Shown piece after piece: positions 1 through 10,377 of a stretch of DNA of 47,993 bases (positions are counted from its first letter, which is position 1; every line of letters begins with the position of its first letter). The position numbers and the translations under genes are program-made. The notes under the pieces were generated by a model that was not told where the DNA came from, searched no databases, and saw nothing but the letters and a program-made list of their open reading frames with translations. The stretch lies in the NCBI RefSeq assembly GCF_900188095.1, contig NZ_FZOT01000025.1, positions 1-47,993 of the forward strand, read 5' to 3'. This DNA is from Noviherbaspirillum humi. Lineage in GTDB: Bacteria > Pseudomonadota > Gammaproteobacteria > Burkholderiales > Burkholderiaceae_D.

Positions 1-1134
1 CTCGGCTGGCTCGGCCATGCGCGCACCGACGGCAAGGCCGCGCCGCGCGGCGAAGGCATCGAACTGCGCACCGATGCCGCCGCCGCCATCCGGGCGGCAA
101 AAGGCTTGCTGCTCACCGCCGAAGCCCAGCCCCATGCCAACGGTGCCCAGCTGGAACGGCAGCTCTTGCGGCAACTGCTCGACGCCGCCCTGCAGCTGGC
201 CGAACGGCAAGGCGAGCAAGCGCTGCACCAGCATGCGAACCAGCCCGAGACCGGGCACGGCAATCAGCGCATCGATGATGACGCCGTGCCGGCCGGCCGC
301 AGCGAGCAAGGCCACCAGGCGCAGCTGGCCCAGGCGCTGCACGACCTGGAAAACGGCAGCAATACCGCCAAGCAAAAGCACCACGGCGGCCAGCGCCTCA
401 TTGCCGCCAGCGGCCCGGACGGCATCGCGCTGGCCAGCGGCCAAAGCATGACGCTGACGGCGCAGACCAACATCGACCAGATCGCCCAGCGCGACAGCAA
501 CCAGACCAGCGGCCGGCGCTGGATCCACAACGTCGGCGAATCGATTTCCCTGTTCGTCGGCGGAGCAAAGGCAAAGGTGAAGGACACCTTCAAGCTGATC
601 GCGGCCAAGGGCGGCATGACGCTGCAGGCGCAGGACGGGCCGATGAGCCTGGCGGCGCAGCAGGAGCTCACCATCAGCAGCGTGGGCGGCAAGGTGGTGA
701 TCCAGGCGCCGCAGGAGATCCTGCTGGCGGCTGGGGGCGGGTATATCCGTATCGGGCGGGATATCGAGGTGCATTGTCCGGGGCAGCAGTCGCAGAAGGC
801 GGCGAAGTTTGATCTCAACGGGCCGGCTTCCCTGTCGGCGAGCTTGCCCTCGCTGCCCCAAGCCACAGCACGGGAGTCTGCCCGGTTCAGCCAGCAGATC
901 GATCTCAGCGACTTCATCGGCATGGACCCGGAGACCCGCACCGCGATAAGGCAGATGCCCTACGAGGTTCGCACGCCCGACGGCAAGGTAATCCAGCGCG
1001 GCTTCACCGACCTGCGCGGCGACACGGCGCGTATCTACACCGACAGCGAGCAGAAGCTGATCCTCGACGTGGGCGACGGCGAATGGTCGCTGTCCATGGA
1101 CATGAAGCATCGAACCGCAGCAGGAGAGTCGTGA
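1..1134 (+). CDS. vgrG: Type VI secretion tip protein VgrG, C-terminal part (5' end outside window)
   Basis: The reading frame is open from base 1, so the start lies upstream. VgrG forms the trimeric spike at the tip of the T6SS tube and carries effectors. The visible part begins inside the end of the gp27/gp5-like module (LGWLGHARTDGKAAPRGEG, then ELRTDA and KGLLLTAE, a typical VgrG junction). It continues into the beta-helical DUF2345 region (GPDGIALASGQSMTLTAQ, and the segments with LAAQQELTISS and APQEILLAAGGGYIRIG). It ends with an extra tail (YEVRTPDGKVIQRGFTD, DTARIYTDSEQK) seen on many Burkholderiales VgrGs. The stop codon TGA (1132-1134) overlaps the ATG of the next gene, so the downstream effector is probably translationally coupled and loaded on this VgrG. 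No adaptor gene lies between them. Family assignment is sure; effector loading is inferred. Confidence 0.93.
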   Translation, partial: LGWLGHARTDGKAAPRGEGIELRTDAAAAIRAAKGLLLTAEAQPHANGAQLERQLLRQLLDAALQLAERQGEQALHQHANQPETGHGNQRIDDDAVPAGRSEQGHQAQLAQALHDLENGSNTAKQKHHGGQRLIAASGPDGIALASGQSMTLTAQTNIDQIAQRDSNQTSGRRWIHNVGESISLFVGGAKAKVKDTFKLIAAKGGMTLQAQDGPMSLAAQQELTISSVGGKVVIQAPQEILLAAGGGYIRIGRDIEVHCPGQQSQKAAKFDLNGPASLSASLPSLPQATARESARFSQQIDLSDFIGMDPETRTAIRQMPYEVRTPDGKVIQRGFTDLRGDTARIYTDSEQKLILDVGDGEWSLSMDMKHRTAAGES

Positions 1135-2846
1135 TGTTGAAAGAGAAAGAAACAGGCATGCCGTCAAATGAGGATCGTTCGATGGAACCGATGCCTATCA
1201 CGGCAGTGCCCCCAGAATCCGAACGGTCCGACGACGATTTCTCTTCAGACCGTCCACCTGAAAGTGGCCCACCGAATGCCGCAACGACGCAAGACAAGCC
1301 AGCCGTTCATGAAACGCCTATCTTCGAAGATGAAGCTTCCGGACAGCCGTTTGAAGCCATGGAGCCTCCCATACGTGAATGGCGCGGGCCTCTCGAGGGA
1401 ATGTTGGAACTGCGCGTCAATGATTGGCACGGCCAGCCCATCCCTCATCTTGCCATCCGGGTGATGAACAACAAAAAGGTGGTGTTTGATGGAAAGACGG
1501 ATGCCAAAGGCCAGGTTCCCAGCATCACTGGCTTGAAAATCAATACGACATTCGAGATCCACGTCCGCCGGGACTCGGGCAAGTACAAATTCGCTGCAAT
1601 TGGAAAAATCCACGGCGAGGAAAATTACGCCTGCCTGCAAAGTCCGAAGACCCGTTTTGAGTTCAGCACCGAACCGCATACGGGCGGGCCTGGCAATGCG
1701 GACACTCAGAAGGACAAGATTGCAGCCAGCCACAACCAAAAACCGGCCGCTCAACCCGTTATCACTGGAAACCCGGACAAGAAGCCTGAGCTAGAAGCGG
1801 GAAGAAATAAAGATGGCTACCCTAAAGCCACCGTGCTCGATGGCCTGCGCAATTTCCTCAACCAGAACAGGGATGATCTGGTTCCCGCCACGGCGACGTC
1901 GTCCGATATCGAGGTGGCGAAGCGCCTGATCGAATTCGCCGAGAAGCAGGCCTGCTGGGAGTACAGCCACGGCATCACCAGCGATGCCTACGTCAAGCAG
2001 ATGCAGAACAAGACCTTCGTCGAGCCGTCGGCCAAACCCAAGCGAAGTTCCAAAGGCATGTGCAACAAGTACGTCAAGATCGCGCTGTGGTATGCCTACC
2101 ATGTCGGCGACGATCTGAAGCTGATTGGCAGCGGCGTCAGTCCGGCCCGCCTGATGGGCAAGGCGTTACTGGATGCGGGGTTCAAGGAAATATCGAGTGA
2201 GCTTCCTGATGCGCGCTGGGCTGCGCCGGGGGATGTGATCGTGTATGAAAAGAAGGGGTCACCTTCAGCGGACGGGCATATCGATATACGAACCTACGAT
2301 GGGTATATCAGCGATTTTTGGACGCCAAATTTTCCGGTTCAGAGATTTAAGGTGATCGGCATCTATAGAAAATGCTATGACCCTATGCCTGCAAAGAGGA
2401 TGCGCGCTTTTCTTATGACAATCGCTTCGAGGGAGGCCGAACAAATTTTTACTAATGACGGTTATGAGGAAGCGTACCGCACTTTACCAAGAACGGGTAA
2501 GTTTAATGACTTTACGAGTCATCCATTTGCCAACAACAGGAAAGCACCGAATGCATCAGGCGCTTACGGGATACTCGAATCGACTTGGAGACTTTATTTA
2601 CCATATGTTGAAGTAGGACCCGACGGTTTAACTTTTTCGCCAAGAATGCAGGACTGCCTTGCCATCGCAATAATGGAACAGGTCGAAAACGTACTTAAAT
2701 TAGTACGAACTGGCGAAATAGAAGCGGCAGCAACTATCTTGGCAAAAAGAGATTGGCCATCATTTCCCGGCGGTTCCCAGTCAGGGAGATATACAAAGGA
2801 GCAAATGTTGGCGAATTTCAACCGGTTTTTGGGGCAGATGAAATGA
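1134..2846 (+). CDS. Candidate T6SS peptidoglycan-degrading effector: Cys-amidase-like plus GH104-like lysozyme domains
   Basis: A 570-residue protein. The start chosen is ATG 1134, which overlaps the vgrG stop and has a purine-rich GGAGAG upstream; an in-frame ATG at 1083 lies inside vgrG. Residues 1-80 are acidic and probably disordered. Residues 85-180 look like a transthyretin/carboxypeptidase-regulatory beta domain (LELRVNDWHGQPIPHLAI, VVFDGKTDAKGQVPSI), common in T6SS cargo. Residues 255-412 fit an NlpC/P60- or CHAP-like fold: Cys310 in KGMCNKYVKIALW, the APGDVIVY strand, and His382 in DGHIDIRTYDGY. Residues 422-568 resemble phage-lysozyme family GH104: FLMTIASREAEQ (Glu434 the likely acid), FTSHPF, NASGAYGILESTW, SPRMQDCLAIAIM and RDWPSFPGGSQSGRY. 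Together these predict cleavage of both peptide and glycan parts of murein in a rival's periplasm. GC falls sharply near 2260, inside the amidase domain. Domain calls come from motifs only. Confidence 0.72.
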   Translation: MLKEKETGMPSNEDRSMEPMPITAVPPESERSDDDFSSDRPPESGPPNAATTQDKPAVHETPIFEDEASGQPFEAMEPPIREWRGPLEGMLELRVNDWHGQPIPHLAIRVMNNKKVVFDGKTDAKGQVPSITGLKINTTFEIHVRRDSGKYKFAAIGKIHGEENYACLQSPKTRFEFSTEPHTGGPGNADTQKDKIAASHNQKPAAQPVITGNPDKKPELEAGRNKDGYPKATVLDGLRNFLNQNRDDLVPATATSSDIEVAKRLIEFAEKQACWEYSHGITSDAYVKQMQNKTFVEPSAKPKRSSKGMCNKYVKIALWYAYHVGDDLKLIGSGVSPARLMGKALLDAGFKEISSELPDARWAAPGDVIVYEKKGSPSADGHIDIRTYDGYISDFWTPNFPVQRFKVIGIYRKCYDPMPAKRMRAFLMTIASREAEQIFTNDGYEEAYRTLPRTGKFNDFTSHPFANNRKAPNASGAYGILESTWRLYLPYVEVGPDGLTFSPRMQDCLAIAIMEQVENVLKLVRTGEIEAAATILAKRDWPSFPGGSQSGRYTKEQMLANFNRFLGQMK

Positions 2847-3715
2847 TCGTGGATATCCATTCGCCAAAATTTTTAATTCGTCTCGCCTTTTTAGTGGCTT
2901 TATTAATTCAGTTCAGGGTATATGCAAATGAATCTGTAAAGCCAAATATCTGTAACTCTTTTGCAAACGGAAAACCAAAAGCGGTACTACTCAATTCAGC
3001 CGGCCATGCCGTCAGCAAAATAGATTTAGGAAATGTCTCTATTCATACCAGCACGTTCGATGGAAATTTTTTTATTTCGAATTCAAATTATAGGTTGATT
3101 GTTTATCCTAAACGCCTAGAGATACGTGAGGGATGTTCAAATGCCACCTGCTTTTTCAAGAAAGCTGCAAAACCTCGGTGTCAAGGTACCTCCGAATTTG
3201 AACTGAGTGCTGGTATCAATCCTAGAAATTTTCGACCGGGCGTTTTTGCCAGCAGCCTTATGATTTCGTTCTTCGATCCTAGGCTTATCAATCCAGAGGC
3301 AGTTGAAATCAAACTGCTTTTCGATGAAAAGATAGTCGGTTCCCTTTCATTACCTTGGGTCGAGATAGAAAATTCCGATTCTTTGGAAAATGAACTTCGC
3401 TTTTTGTCGAAGGGCAGCATTAATCAGATCGAGATATCGGTCATAAATAGCGGTACTGAGTCAGTAAGCTTGATGTCGTGGCAGACAGATCCGATAACGG
3501 CACCAGATTTGCTGATTGCAGACGCCTCTTGTTCAGGCAGAACGCTTGGGCCAAAGGAAACGTGCCGGTTTTTTTTAAGGAAGACTAGTCAAGGAAAGCC
3601 CCAGGGTAAGGTATATCACTGGCTACTTCCTACAAATTTCATTGAAAGTTCACTTCATTTAACTGTTATTCAAAACACTAGTGAAAATCCACGCGTGAGT
3701 TCAAAATTTAAATGA
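2843..3715 (+). CDS. Exported protein, candidate immunity protein for the upstream effector
   Basis: 290 residues from ATG 2843, whose A lies one base before the effector stop (ATGA overlap), so the two are probably translationally coupled. An in-frame ATG at 2753 would lie well inside the effector gene. The N-terminus has a Sec-type signal: a charged start, then a hydrophobic stretch (FLIRLAFLVALLI) and a likely cut after VYA. This puts the product in the periplasm or envelope, where immunity to a peptidoglycan hydrolase is needed. The mature part is beta-rich with several cysteines (ICNSF, EGCSNATCFFKK, DASCSGRT, KETCRFF) that could form disulfides. I do not recognise the family. At 290 residues it is long for an immunity protein, so a secreted accessory protein is an alternative. 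Its low GC matches the end of the effector gene and not the rest of the window. Confidence 0.7.
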   Translation: MIVDIHSPKFLIRLAFLVALLIQFRVYANESVKPNICNSFANGKPKAVLLNSAGHAVSKIDLGNVSIHTSTFDGNFFISNSNYRLIVYPKRLEIREGCSNATCFFKKAAKPRCQGTSEFELSAGINPRNFRPGVFASSLMISFFDPRLINPEAVEIKLLFDEKIVGSLSLPWVEIENSDSLENELRFLSKGSINQIEISVINSGTESVSLMSWQTDPITAPDLLIADASCSGRTLGPKETCRFFLRKTSQGKPQGKVYHWLLPTNFIESSLHLTVIQNTSENPRVSSKFK

Positions 3716-4021
3716 TTCAGATGTGGCCGTGGCCGAAGTGCTCCTGCGCAGAGCTTCGTGATAAATAAGATGTCGGTGTTGTGATCTGTCTTTGTTAATG
3801 TTGAATGAGATGGTTTTAAAATAGAGTGTCTTTCAGGTTTCAGGGTCCGGCTCACTGGACTGCACTGCCAAAAATTTTTCTGCAGGCAGTTTGAATAAAT
3901 ATCGCAAACTCTACGCCATGCGGCTTGTTATTAATAAATCAGGTCAAAACAAGGAAATTGATAAATAATAAATTGTCGCGTGGTACGCTTAAGCTACCAA
4001 GATGCTTCGGAAGGCTGGTCC
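3716..4021. other. Intergenic stretch, AT-rich
   Basis: About 300 bases between two AT-rich genes. I see no convincing gene, RNA or hairpin. The low GC continues from the effector 3' end, consistent with one acquired segment. A GTG at 3980 is in frame with the next gene but has no good ribosome binding site. Confidence 0.4.
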
Positions 4022-4501
4022 ATGCCCATTTATAGAGAATATGATAACCGCGAAAACAAAGAGCTAGCCGAAGCTCTATTCAAATGCATCCTTGATCAAT
4101 TTCCACTCTTTAAATATGAGCTTGGCGAAACCGATCAACTCGATGTTTGTATTAACCTCCCGGTTCAAAAAAGTTTGAAGTTTGAAACTTCCCTATATTT
4201 GGATCACGATATGCTATCGCTAGGTATCGATCACTTCAGATTCGTGTACTTTCCGGTGGCAGATGAGGAAGTGCGGAAAGTGTACGAAGTTGCAGCGGTA
4301 GGCTTCCTTAGTGGAACCTACCAGATAACACATGAATATCGAGGGAAGACAAAAATTCGCACGGTACTTGAGAAACAAAAAGACTTACCATGCATGGTAA
4401 GTTCGATCTCTGAGACATCGTTCTGGCCACCATGGAAAAAAACGTATGTCGTGTGGCGAAACGATCTTGCTGATAGCGAAAACGACATCCTGGGCTCGTA
4501 G
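4022..4501 (+). CDS. Hypothetical protein, AT-rich, possible orphan immunity protein
   Basis: 159 residues. The ATG at 4022 is preceded by CGGAAGG with about eight bases of spacing, and is preferred over the in-frame GTG at 3980. The protein is cytoplasmic (no signal peptide or membrane segment), slightly acidic and has many aromatic residues (LDHDMLSLGIDHFRFVYFPV, SFWPPWKKTYVVWRND). I do not recognise a family. Its low GC and position behind a vgrG-effector-partner cassette fit the habit of T6SS loci to collect immunity or effector remnants, but nothing in its sequence proves this. It is separated from the preceding gene by about 300 bases, so it is probably transcribed separately. Confidence 0.6.
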   Translation: MPIYREYDNRENKELAEALFKCILDQFPLFKYELGETDQLDVCINLPVQKSLKFETSLYLDHDMLSLGIDHFRFVYFPVADEEVRKVYEVAAVGFLSGTYQITHEYRGKTKIRTVLEKQKDLPCMVSSISETSFWPPWKKTYVVWRNDLADSENDILGS

Positions 4502-4694
4502 GAATTTAAACTAATCCAACTCGCTAGTGTTTCCAGCGGCTGCAGTATGTGATCAATCAAGCATTGGATGGGCGTTACCGATCCGGCATTCGTTTATTGA
4601 GCAAAAAGCGTCAAGCAGCATATCGATCTGCATGAGACGGGGTTTATGACCGGTAGGTTGCCCTGTTCTCCCTTATCACTAGGATTCAGACACG
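4502..4694. other. Intergenic stretch at the right end of the AT-rich cassette
   Basis: Nothing recognisable as a gene. It lies between the AT-rich hypothetical gene and the terminator of the convergent regulator gene, and is where base composition returns to the high-GC background. Confidence 0.35.
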
Positions 4695-4736
4695 TAAAAA
4701 ACCTGTCTGCTAGCCTTCCTAAAGGCGTCACAGGTT
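4695..4736 (-). terminator. Rho-independent terminator of the ModE-like regulator gene
   Basis: On the minus strand an AACCTGT/ACAGGTT outer stem (4700-4736) encloses an inner GCCTT/AAGGC stem and is followed directly by six T residues. It starts 23 bases past the regulator stop codon. Confidence 0.8.
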
Positions 4737-4758
4737 CAGCTTAAGATTTCCACGCAGC

Positions 4759-5853
4759 CTACTTCCTCGTCTTGAACGAATACCAAGGCATCACCTGCTT
4801 CAGCGACGCGACGTTTCCTGCATGGTCGGCGTCATACCCCGCCAATCCCGCGATCGCCCCCTGCCAGCGCCGGCTGCGCAGCAGGGTTAGCAGGCTCACG
4901 ATGGCCGGTTCCTCGAGCGTCTCCTTGAGGCAGGCCAGGTAATACTGCTCCCGCAACAGCGGAATGAAATGCAGACCGAACTGCGCGGCGGCGGCGGCGA
5001 GGCCGAAGCCGGCGTCGGCCTGGCGGGAGGCGATGGCGGCTGCGACCGAGAGGTGGGTGGCTTCCTCGTCGCCGAAGCCGCGTATGCGGGACGAGTCGAT
5101 GTTCTCGGCGGCCAGCAGCTGTTCGATTTCGAGCCGGGTGCCGGAGCCGGTCGGGCGGTTCACGAAGCGCACGTCTTCCCGCACCAGGTCACGCAGTCCT
5201 TTGATGGCAAGCGGATTGCCGGGTGCCGCCATCAGGCCCTGCTGCCGGTTGAGGAAGGTGATCAGCTTGTGCTTGCCGGGCTTGAGCAGTTTCTTGAAGG
5301 CCTTCTGCGTCAGCGAACCCCGCGCCCGGTCCTCGCTCACATGGAAGCCGGCCAGCAGGCAGTCGCCGCGCGAAAGCGCTTCCACGCATTCCATGCTGCC
5401 TCTGAACTGGAGGTCCAGATGCAGCTTGGCTTCCTCCGCCATGAATTCCTTCAGCCGCGGCAGCGCCAGGTCATGACTGGCATGCAGCGTGATGACATGG
5501 GCATGCGGGTCGAAGGCAAGGGCGAATTCCCGCTCCATCTGCGCTACCAGGTTGTCGATGTGCGGCAGCGCCCGCGCCTTGGCGCGCTGCTCGGCGAAGA
5601 GCAGCTTCTCGCCGAAGCCGGTCAGCCGCGCCCGCTTGCCGCGCTCCCATTGAATCAATTCCTGGCCGAGGTCTGCTTCCCATTTCTTCAGCGCCCCCCA
5701 GACATGGCGGTAGGACAGCCCGAGATGCCGCGCGCTTTGGGCAATGGAGCCGGTGCGGTGAATGGCGGCCAGCAGGTCGAACAGGGGATTGTCGAGCTGG
5801 TGCTGCGCTTCGGGCGTCTCGGTGAAGCTGTAGCTGAATTTCAGGTGGAGCAT
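4759..5853 (-). CDS. ModE-like one-component regulator with periplasmic-binding-protein sensor domain
   Basis: 364 residues from ATG 5853; a TTG two codons upstream is possible. The N-terminus is a winged helix of the ModE/LysR type (DLLAAIHRTGSIAQSARHLG, YRHVWGALKKWE), followed by a long PBP-like domain from about residue 110 to 340 (TLHASHDLALPRL, NRPTGSGTRLEIEQLL, AAAIASRQADAGFGLAAAA), the arrangement of regulators with a PF12727-type ligand domain. There is no Mop/TOBE oxyanion domain, so it is not ModE itself. It is divergent from a tungstate-type binding protein gene, with about 130 bases between the starts, which suggests that it senses tungstate, molybdate or a molybdenum-cofactor-related ligand and controls that gene. 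The family is clear; the ligand is inferred from the neighbour. Confidence 0.85.
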   Translation of the reverse strand: MLHLKFSYSFTETPEAQHQLDNPLFDLLAAIHRTGSIAQSARHLGLSYRHVWGALKKWEADLGQELIQWERGKRARLTGFGEKLLFAEQRAKARALPHIDNLVAQMEREFALAFDPHAHVITLHASHDLALPRLKEFMAEEAKLHLDLQFRGSMECVEALSRGDCLLAGFHVSEDRARGSLTQKAFKKLLKPGKHKLITFLNRQQGLMAAPGNPLAIKGLRDLVREDVRFVNRPTGSGTRLEIEQLLAAENIDSSRIRGFGDEEATHLSVAAAIASRQADAGFGLAAAAAQFGLHFIPLLREQYYLACLKETLEEPAIVSLLTLLRSRRWQGAIAGLAGYDADHAGNVASLKQVMPWYSFKTRK

Positions 5854-5984
5854 ATGCAAGCCGGTTCATATTGGAGTGGTGCAAGGCGGTCTGTACCATA
5901 GCACAACGTCAATTTCGCCTCGGCAGCGCGAACTTCGAACGAGGTTCATGCGAGAGGAGTCAACTCGATGATGGGGAGTGCATG

Positions 5985-6800
5985 ATGAAAAAATGGGCAA
6001 GATGGGGGCTGGCCGCCGGCCTGCTCGCCACATCGTTGATGGGGTCGGGCGGCGCCTGGGCGCAGCAGGTGCTGCGCCTGTCCACCACCACCAGCACCGA
6101 CAATTCCGGCCTGCTGCAATACCTGCTTCCGATCTTCGAGGCCAGGAGCAATCTCAAGGTCCAGGTCATCGCCGTCGGCACCGGCAAGGCGCTGGAGCTG
6201 GCGAAGAATGGCGATGTCGATGTCACCCTGGTCCATGCGCGTGCGGCGGAGGAAAAGTTCGTCGCCGAGGGCCATGGCGTGAACCGGCGCGACGTGATGT
6301 ACAACGATTTCCTTATCGCCGGCCCGGTGTCCGACCCGGCCGGCATCAAGGGCAGCCGCGACGTCATGCAGGCGCTGCGCAAGATCGTCGACAGCAATGC
6401 GCGATTCATTTCGCGCGGCGACAACTCCGGCACCGACATCATGGAGAAGGCATATTGGAAGCAGCTCGGCGCCCAGCCGAAGGGCAGCAGCTACGTCGCC
6501 GCCGGCCTCGGCATGGGCGAGGTGCTGAACATGGCGGCGCAGATGCAGGGCTATACCCTGACCGACCGCGCCACCTATGGCGCCTACAAGGCCAAGACCG
6601 GGCTGATCGTCGCCGTCGAGGGCGACCCGAAGATGTTCAATCCCTACGGCATCATCGCCGTCAATCCGGCCAAGTACAAGGACATCAACTACAAGGGCGC
6701 GATGCAGCTGATCGACTGGATGACTTCGCCGGAAGGGCAGAAGAAGATCGCCGAGTTCAAGGTGGACGGCCAGCAGGTGTTCTTCCCGTCGGCGAAATGA
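5985..6800 (+). CDS. tupA: Tungstate-type ABC transporter substrate-binding protein TupA
   Basis: 271 residues. The start ATG 5985 follows GGGGAG at 5973-5978; ATG 5982 would be too close to it. A signal peptide (MKKWARWGLAAGLLATSLM... cut after AWA) exports it to the periplasm. The mature start carries the signature STTTSTDNSGLLQYLLPIFE, including the TTTS motif of TupA tungstate-binding proteins. Further family blocks are IAVGTGKALELAKNGDVDV, HARAAEEKFV, RGDNSGTDIMEKAYWK and MFNPYGIIAVNP, and the length is normal. It should bind tungstate tightly and pass it to a TupB/TupC permease-ATPase. Neither tupB nor tupC is adjacent: the next gene is convergent and unrelated. The transporter must therefore be completed elsewhere, or this is a duplicate binding protein. 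The divergent regulator probably controls it. Confidence 0.87.
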   Translation: MKKWARWGLAAGLLATSLMGSGGAWAQQVLRLSTTTSTDNSGLLQYLLPIFEARSNLKVQVIAVGTGKALELAKNGDVDVTLVHARAAEEKFVAEGHGVNRRDVMYNDFLIAGPVSDPAGIKGSRDVMQALRKIVDSNARFISRGDNSGTDIMEKAYWKQLGAQPKGSSYVAAGLGMGEVLNMAAQMQGYTLTDRATYGAYKAKTGLIVAVEGDPKMFNPYGIIAVNPAKYKDINYKGAMQLIDWMTSPEGQKKIAEFKVDGQQVFFPSAK

Positions 6801-7100
6801 GCGCTCGTGCCGGCCAACGGAAATCGCAGGAAGCTTGCCGGTGCGGCACGCGTGATGGCGGAAATGGGCCTCCCATAGTGGTTTGATGCGGCAGGCATCC
6901 GCGTCGTCCTGCGCCAGTAGAAGCGCCCTGCATACCGGATCGCTTGAACATGCGGAGCGCCAGGGCAGCCGTGCCCGGGCCGCCCGGCGGCGGCGAACCG
7001 CTGCTCGCGCAATGCATGTCCGGGCCGGGAAGGCAAGCCGCCTGCGGGAATGCAGCGCATGCCCGTCAGCCGAATCGCGTCCGTATCGGCAGCAGGCCGC
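6801..7100. other. Intergenic stretch between convergent genes
   Basis: Three hundred GC-rich bases between the 3' ends of tupA and the isomerase gene. I see no supported gene, no tupB remnant and no strong terminator with a T tract. Confidence 0.4.
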
Positions 7101-7886
7101 TCAGTGCTTCGCAACGAACTCCCGCATCCACCCCAAGCCCTCCACCGTTCCGCGCGCCGGCCGGTATTCGCATCCGATCCAGCCTTCGTAGCCGAGCTCG
7201 TCGAGCAGGCGGAACAGGTAGGGATAGTTGAGCTCGCCGGTGTCCGGCTCATGCCGCCCGGGCACCCCGGCAATCTGGACGTGGCCCACATGGGGCAGAT
7301 ACTGCCTCACCTTGGTCGCGATGTCGCCCTCCACGATCTGCGCATGGTAGAAGTCCATCTGCACCTTCAGGTTGGGCGCGCCCACTTCCTCGCGGATGGC
7401 ATGGGCCTCCGCCTGCGTGTTGAGGAAGTAGCCGGGAATGTCGCGGGTGTTGATCGGCTCGATCATGATCTCCAGCCCGTGCCTCGCGGTTTCGGCGGCG
7501 GCATGGCGCAGGTTGTCGATATACAGGCGGCGACGCGGTTCACGCTGCGCATCCGGCGGCAGCAGTCCGGCCATCACATGCAGCCGCGGCGTGCCGAGCG
7601 CCTTGGCGTAAGCGATCGCCTGGCCGAGGCTGGCGCGAAACTCCGCCTCCCTGCCGGGGAGGCTGGCCATGCCGCGTTCACCCTGGCTCCAGTCACCGGG
7701 CGCCAGGTTGAACAGCACGTTTTTCAGGCCATGGGCCTGCAGCCGGGCGGCGATGTCTTGCGCCGGGAACTCATAGGGAAAAAGAAATTCGACCGCCTCG
7801 AAGCCCGCTTCGGCGGCGGCCGCGAAGCGCTCCAGGAAGGGCACTTCATTGAACATCATGGACAGGTTGGCGGCAAATTTGGGCAT
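7101..7886 (-). CDS. hyi: Hydroxypyruvate isomerase / 2-oxo-tetronate isomerase (TIM barrel)
   Basis: 261 residues. The chosen start gives [20 protein letters not shown], the typical beginning of Hyi/OtnI proteins; a more upstream in-frame start would add an unrelated tail. It is a xylose-isomerase-like TIM barrel with family blocks [72 protein letters not shown] and GWIGCEYRP. These supply the Glu, Asp, His and Glu metal ligands and catalytic acids. It interconverts hydroxypyruvate and tartronate semialdehyde (Hyi) or 2-oxotetronates (OtnI), and motifs alone cannot separate the two. Usual partner genes (glyoxylate carboligase, tartronate semialdehyde reductase, otnC/otnK) are absent from the window. 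Confidence 0.88.
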   Translation of the reverse strand: MPKFAANLSMMFNEVPFLERFAAAAEAGFEAVEFLFPYEFPAQDIAARLQAHGLKNVLFNLAPGDWSQGERGMASLPGREAEFRASLGQAIAYAKALGTPRLHVMAGLLPPDAQREPRRRLYIDNLRHAAAETARHGLEIMIEPINTRDIPGYFLNTQAEAHAIREEVGAPNLKVQMDFYHAQIVEGDIATKVRQYLPHVGHVQIAGVPGRHEPDTGELNYPYLFRLLDELGYEGWIGCEYRPARGTVEGLGWMREFVAKH

Positions 7887-7986
7887 GGCGTCTCCGTGGC
7901 TGCGTTGTCCGGCTGGCAACCGGCATGCGTCGATTGTAGCCGGTGCCCAGGCATCGGGGCGCCGCATGCCTGCGGCACCCGTCCGG

Positions 7987-10239
<2,253 letters not shown>

Positions 10240-10377
10240 GGTTTGAGGTAATGATTCGAGGGAGATAAGGCTTCGACGAGCCGGACGTCATGCGGCGTCC
10301 GGCTCGATTGACGGGCGGCCGCTTCCGGCCGCCGCTGGGTCTTGATCCGTGCTTGCTCTGGCTATGCGGTTGTTCAG

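Noticed and set aside
6883-7231. Short plus-strand frames between tupA and the isomerase gene as possible tupB remnants
   Set aside because: The translations are Arg/Ala-rich with no hydrophobic helices, unlike a permease fragment.
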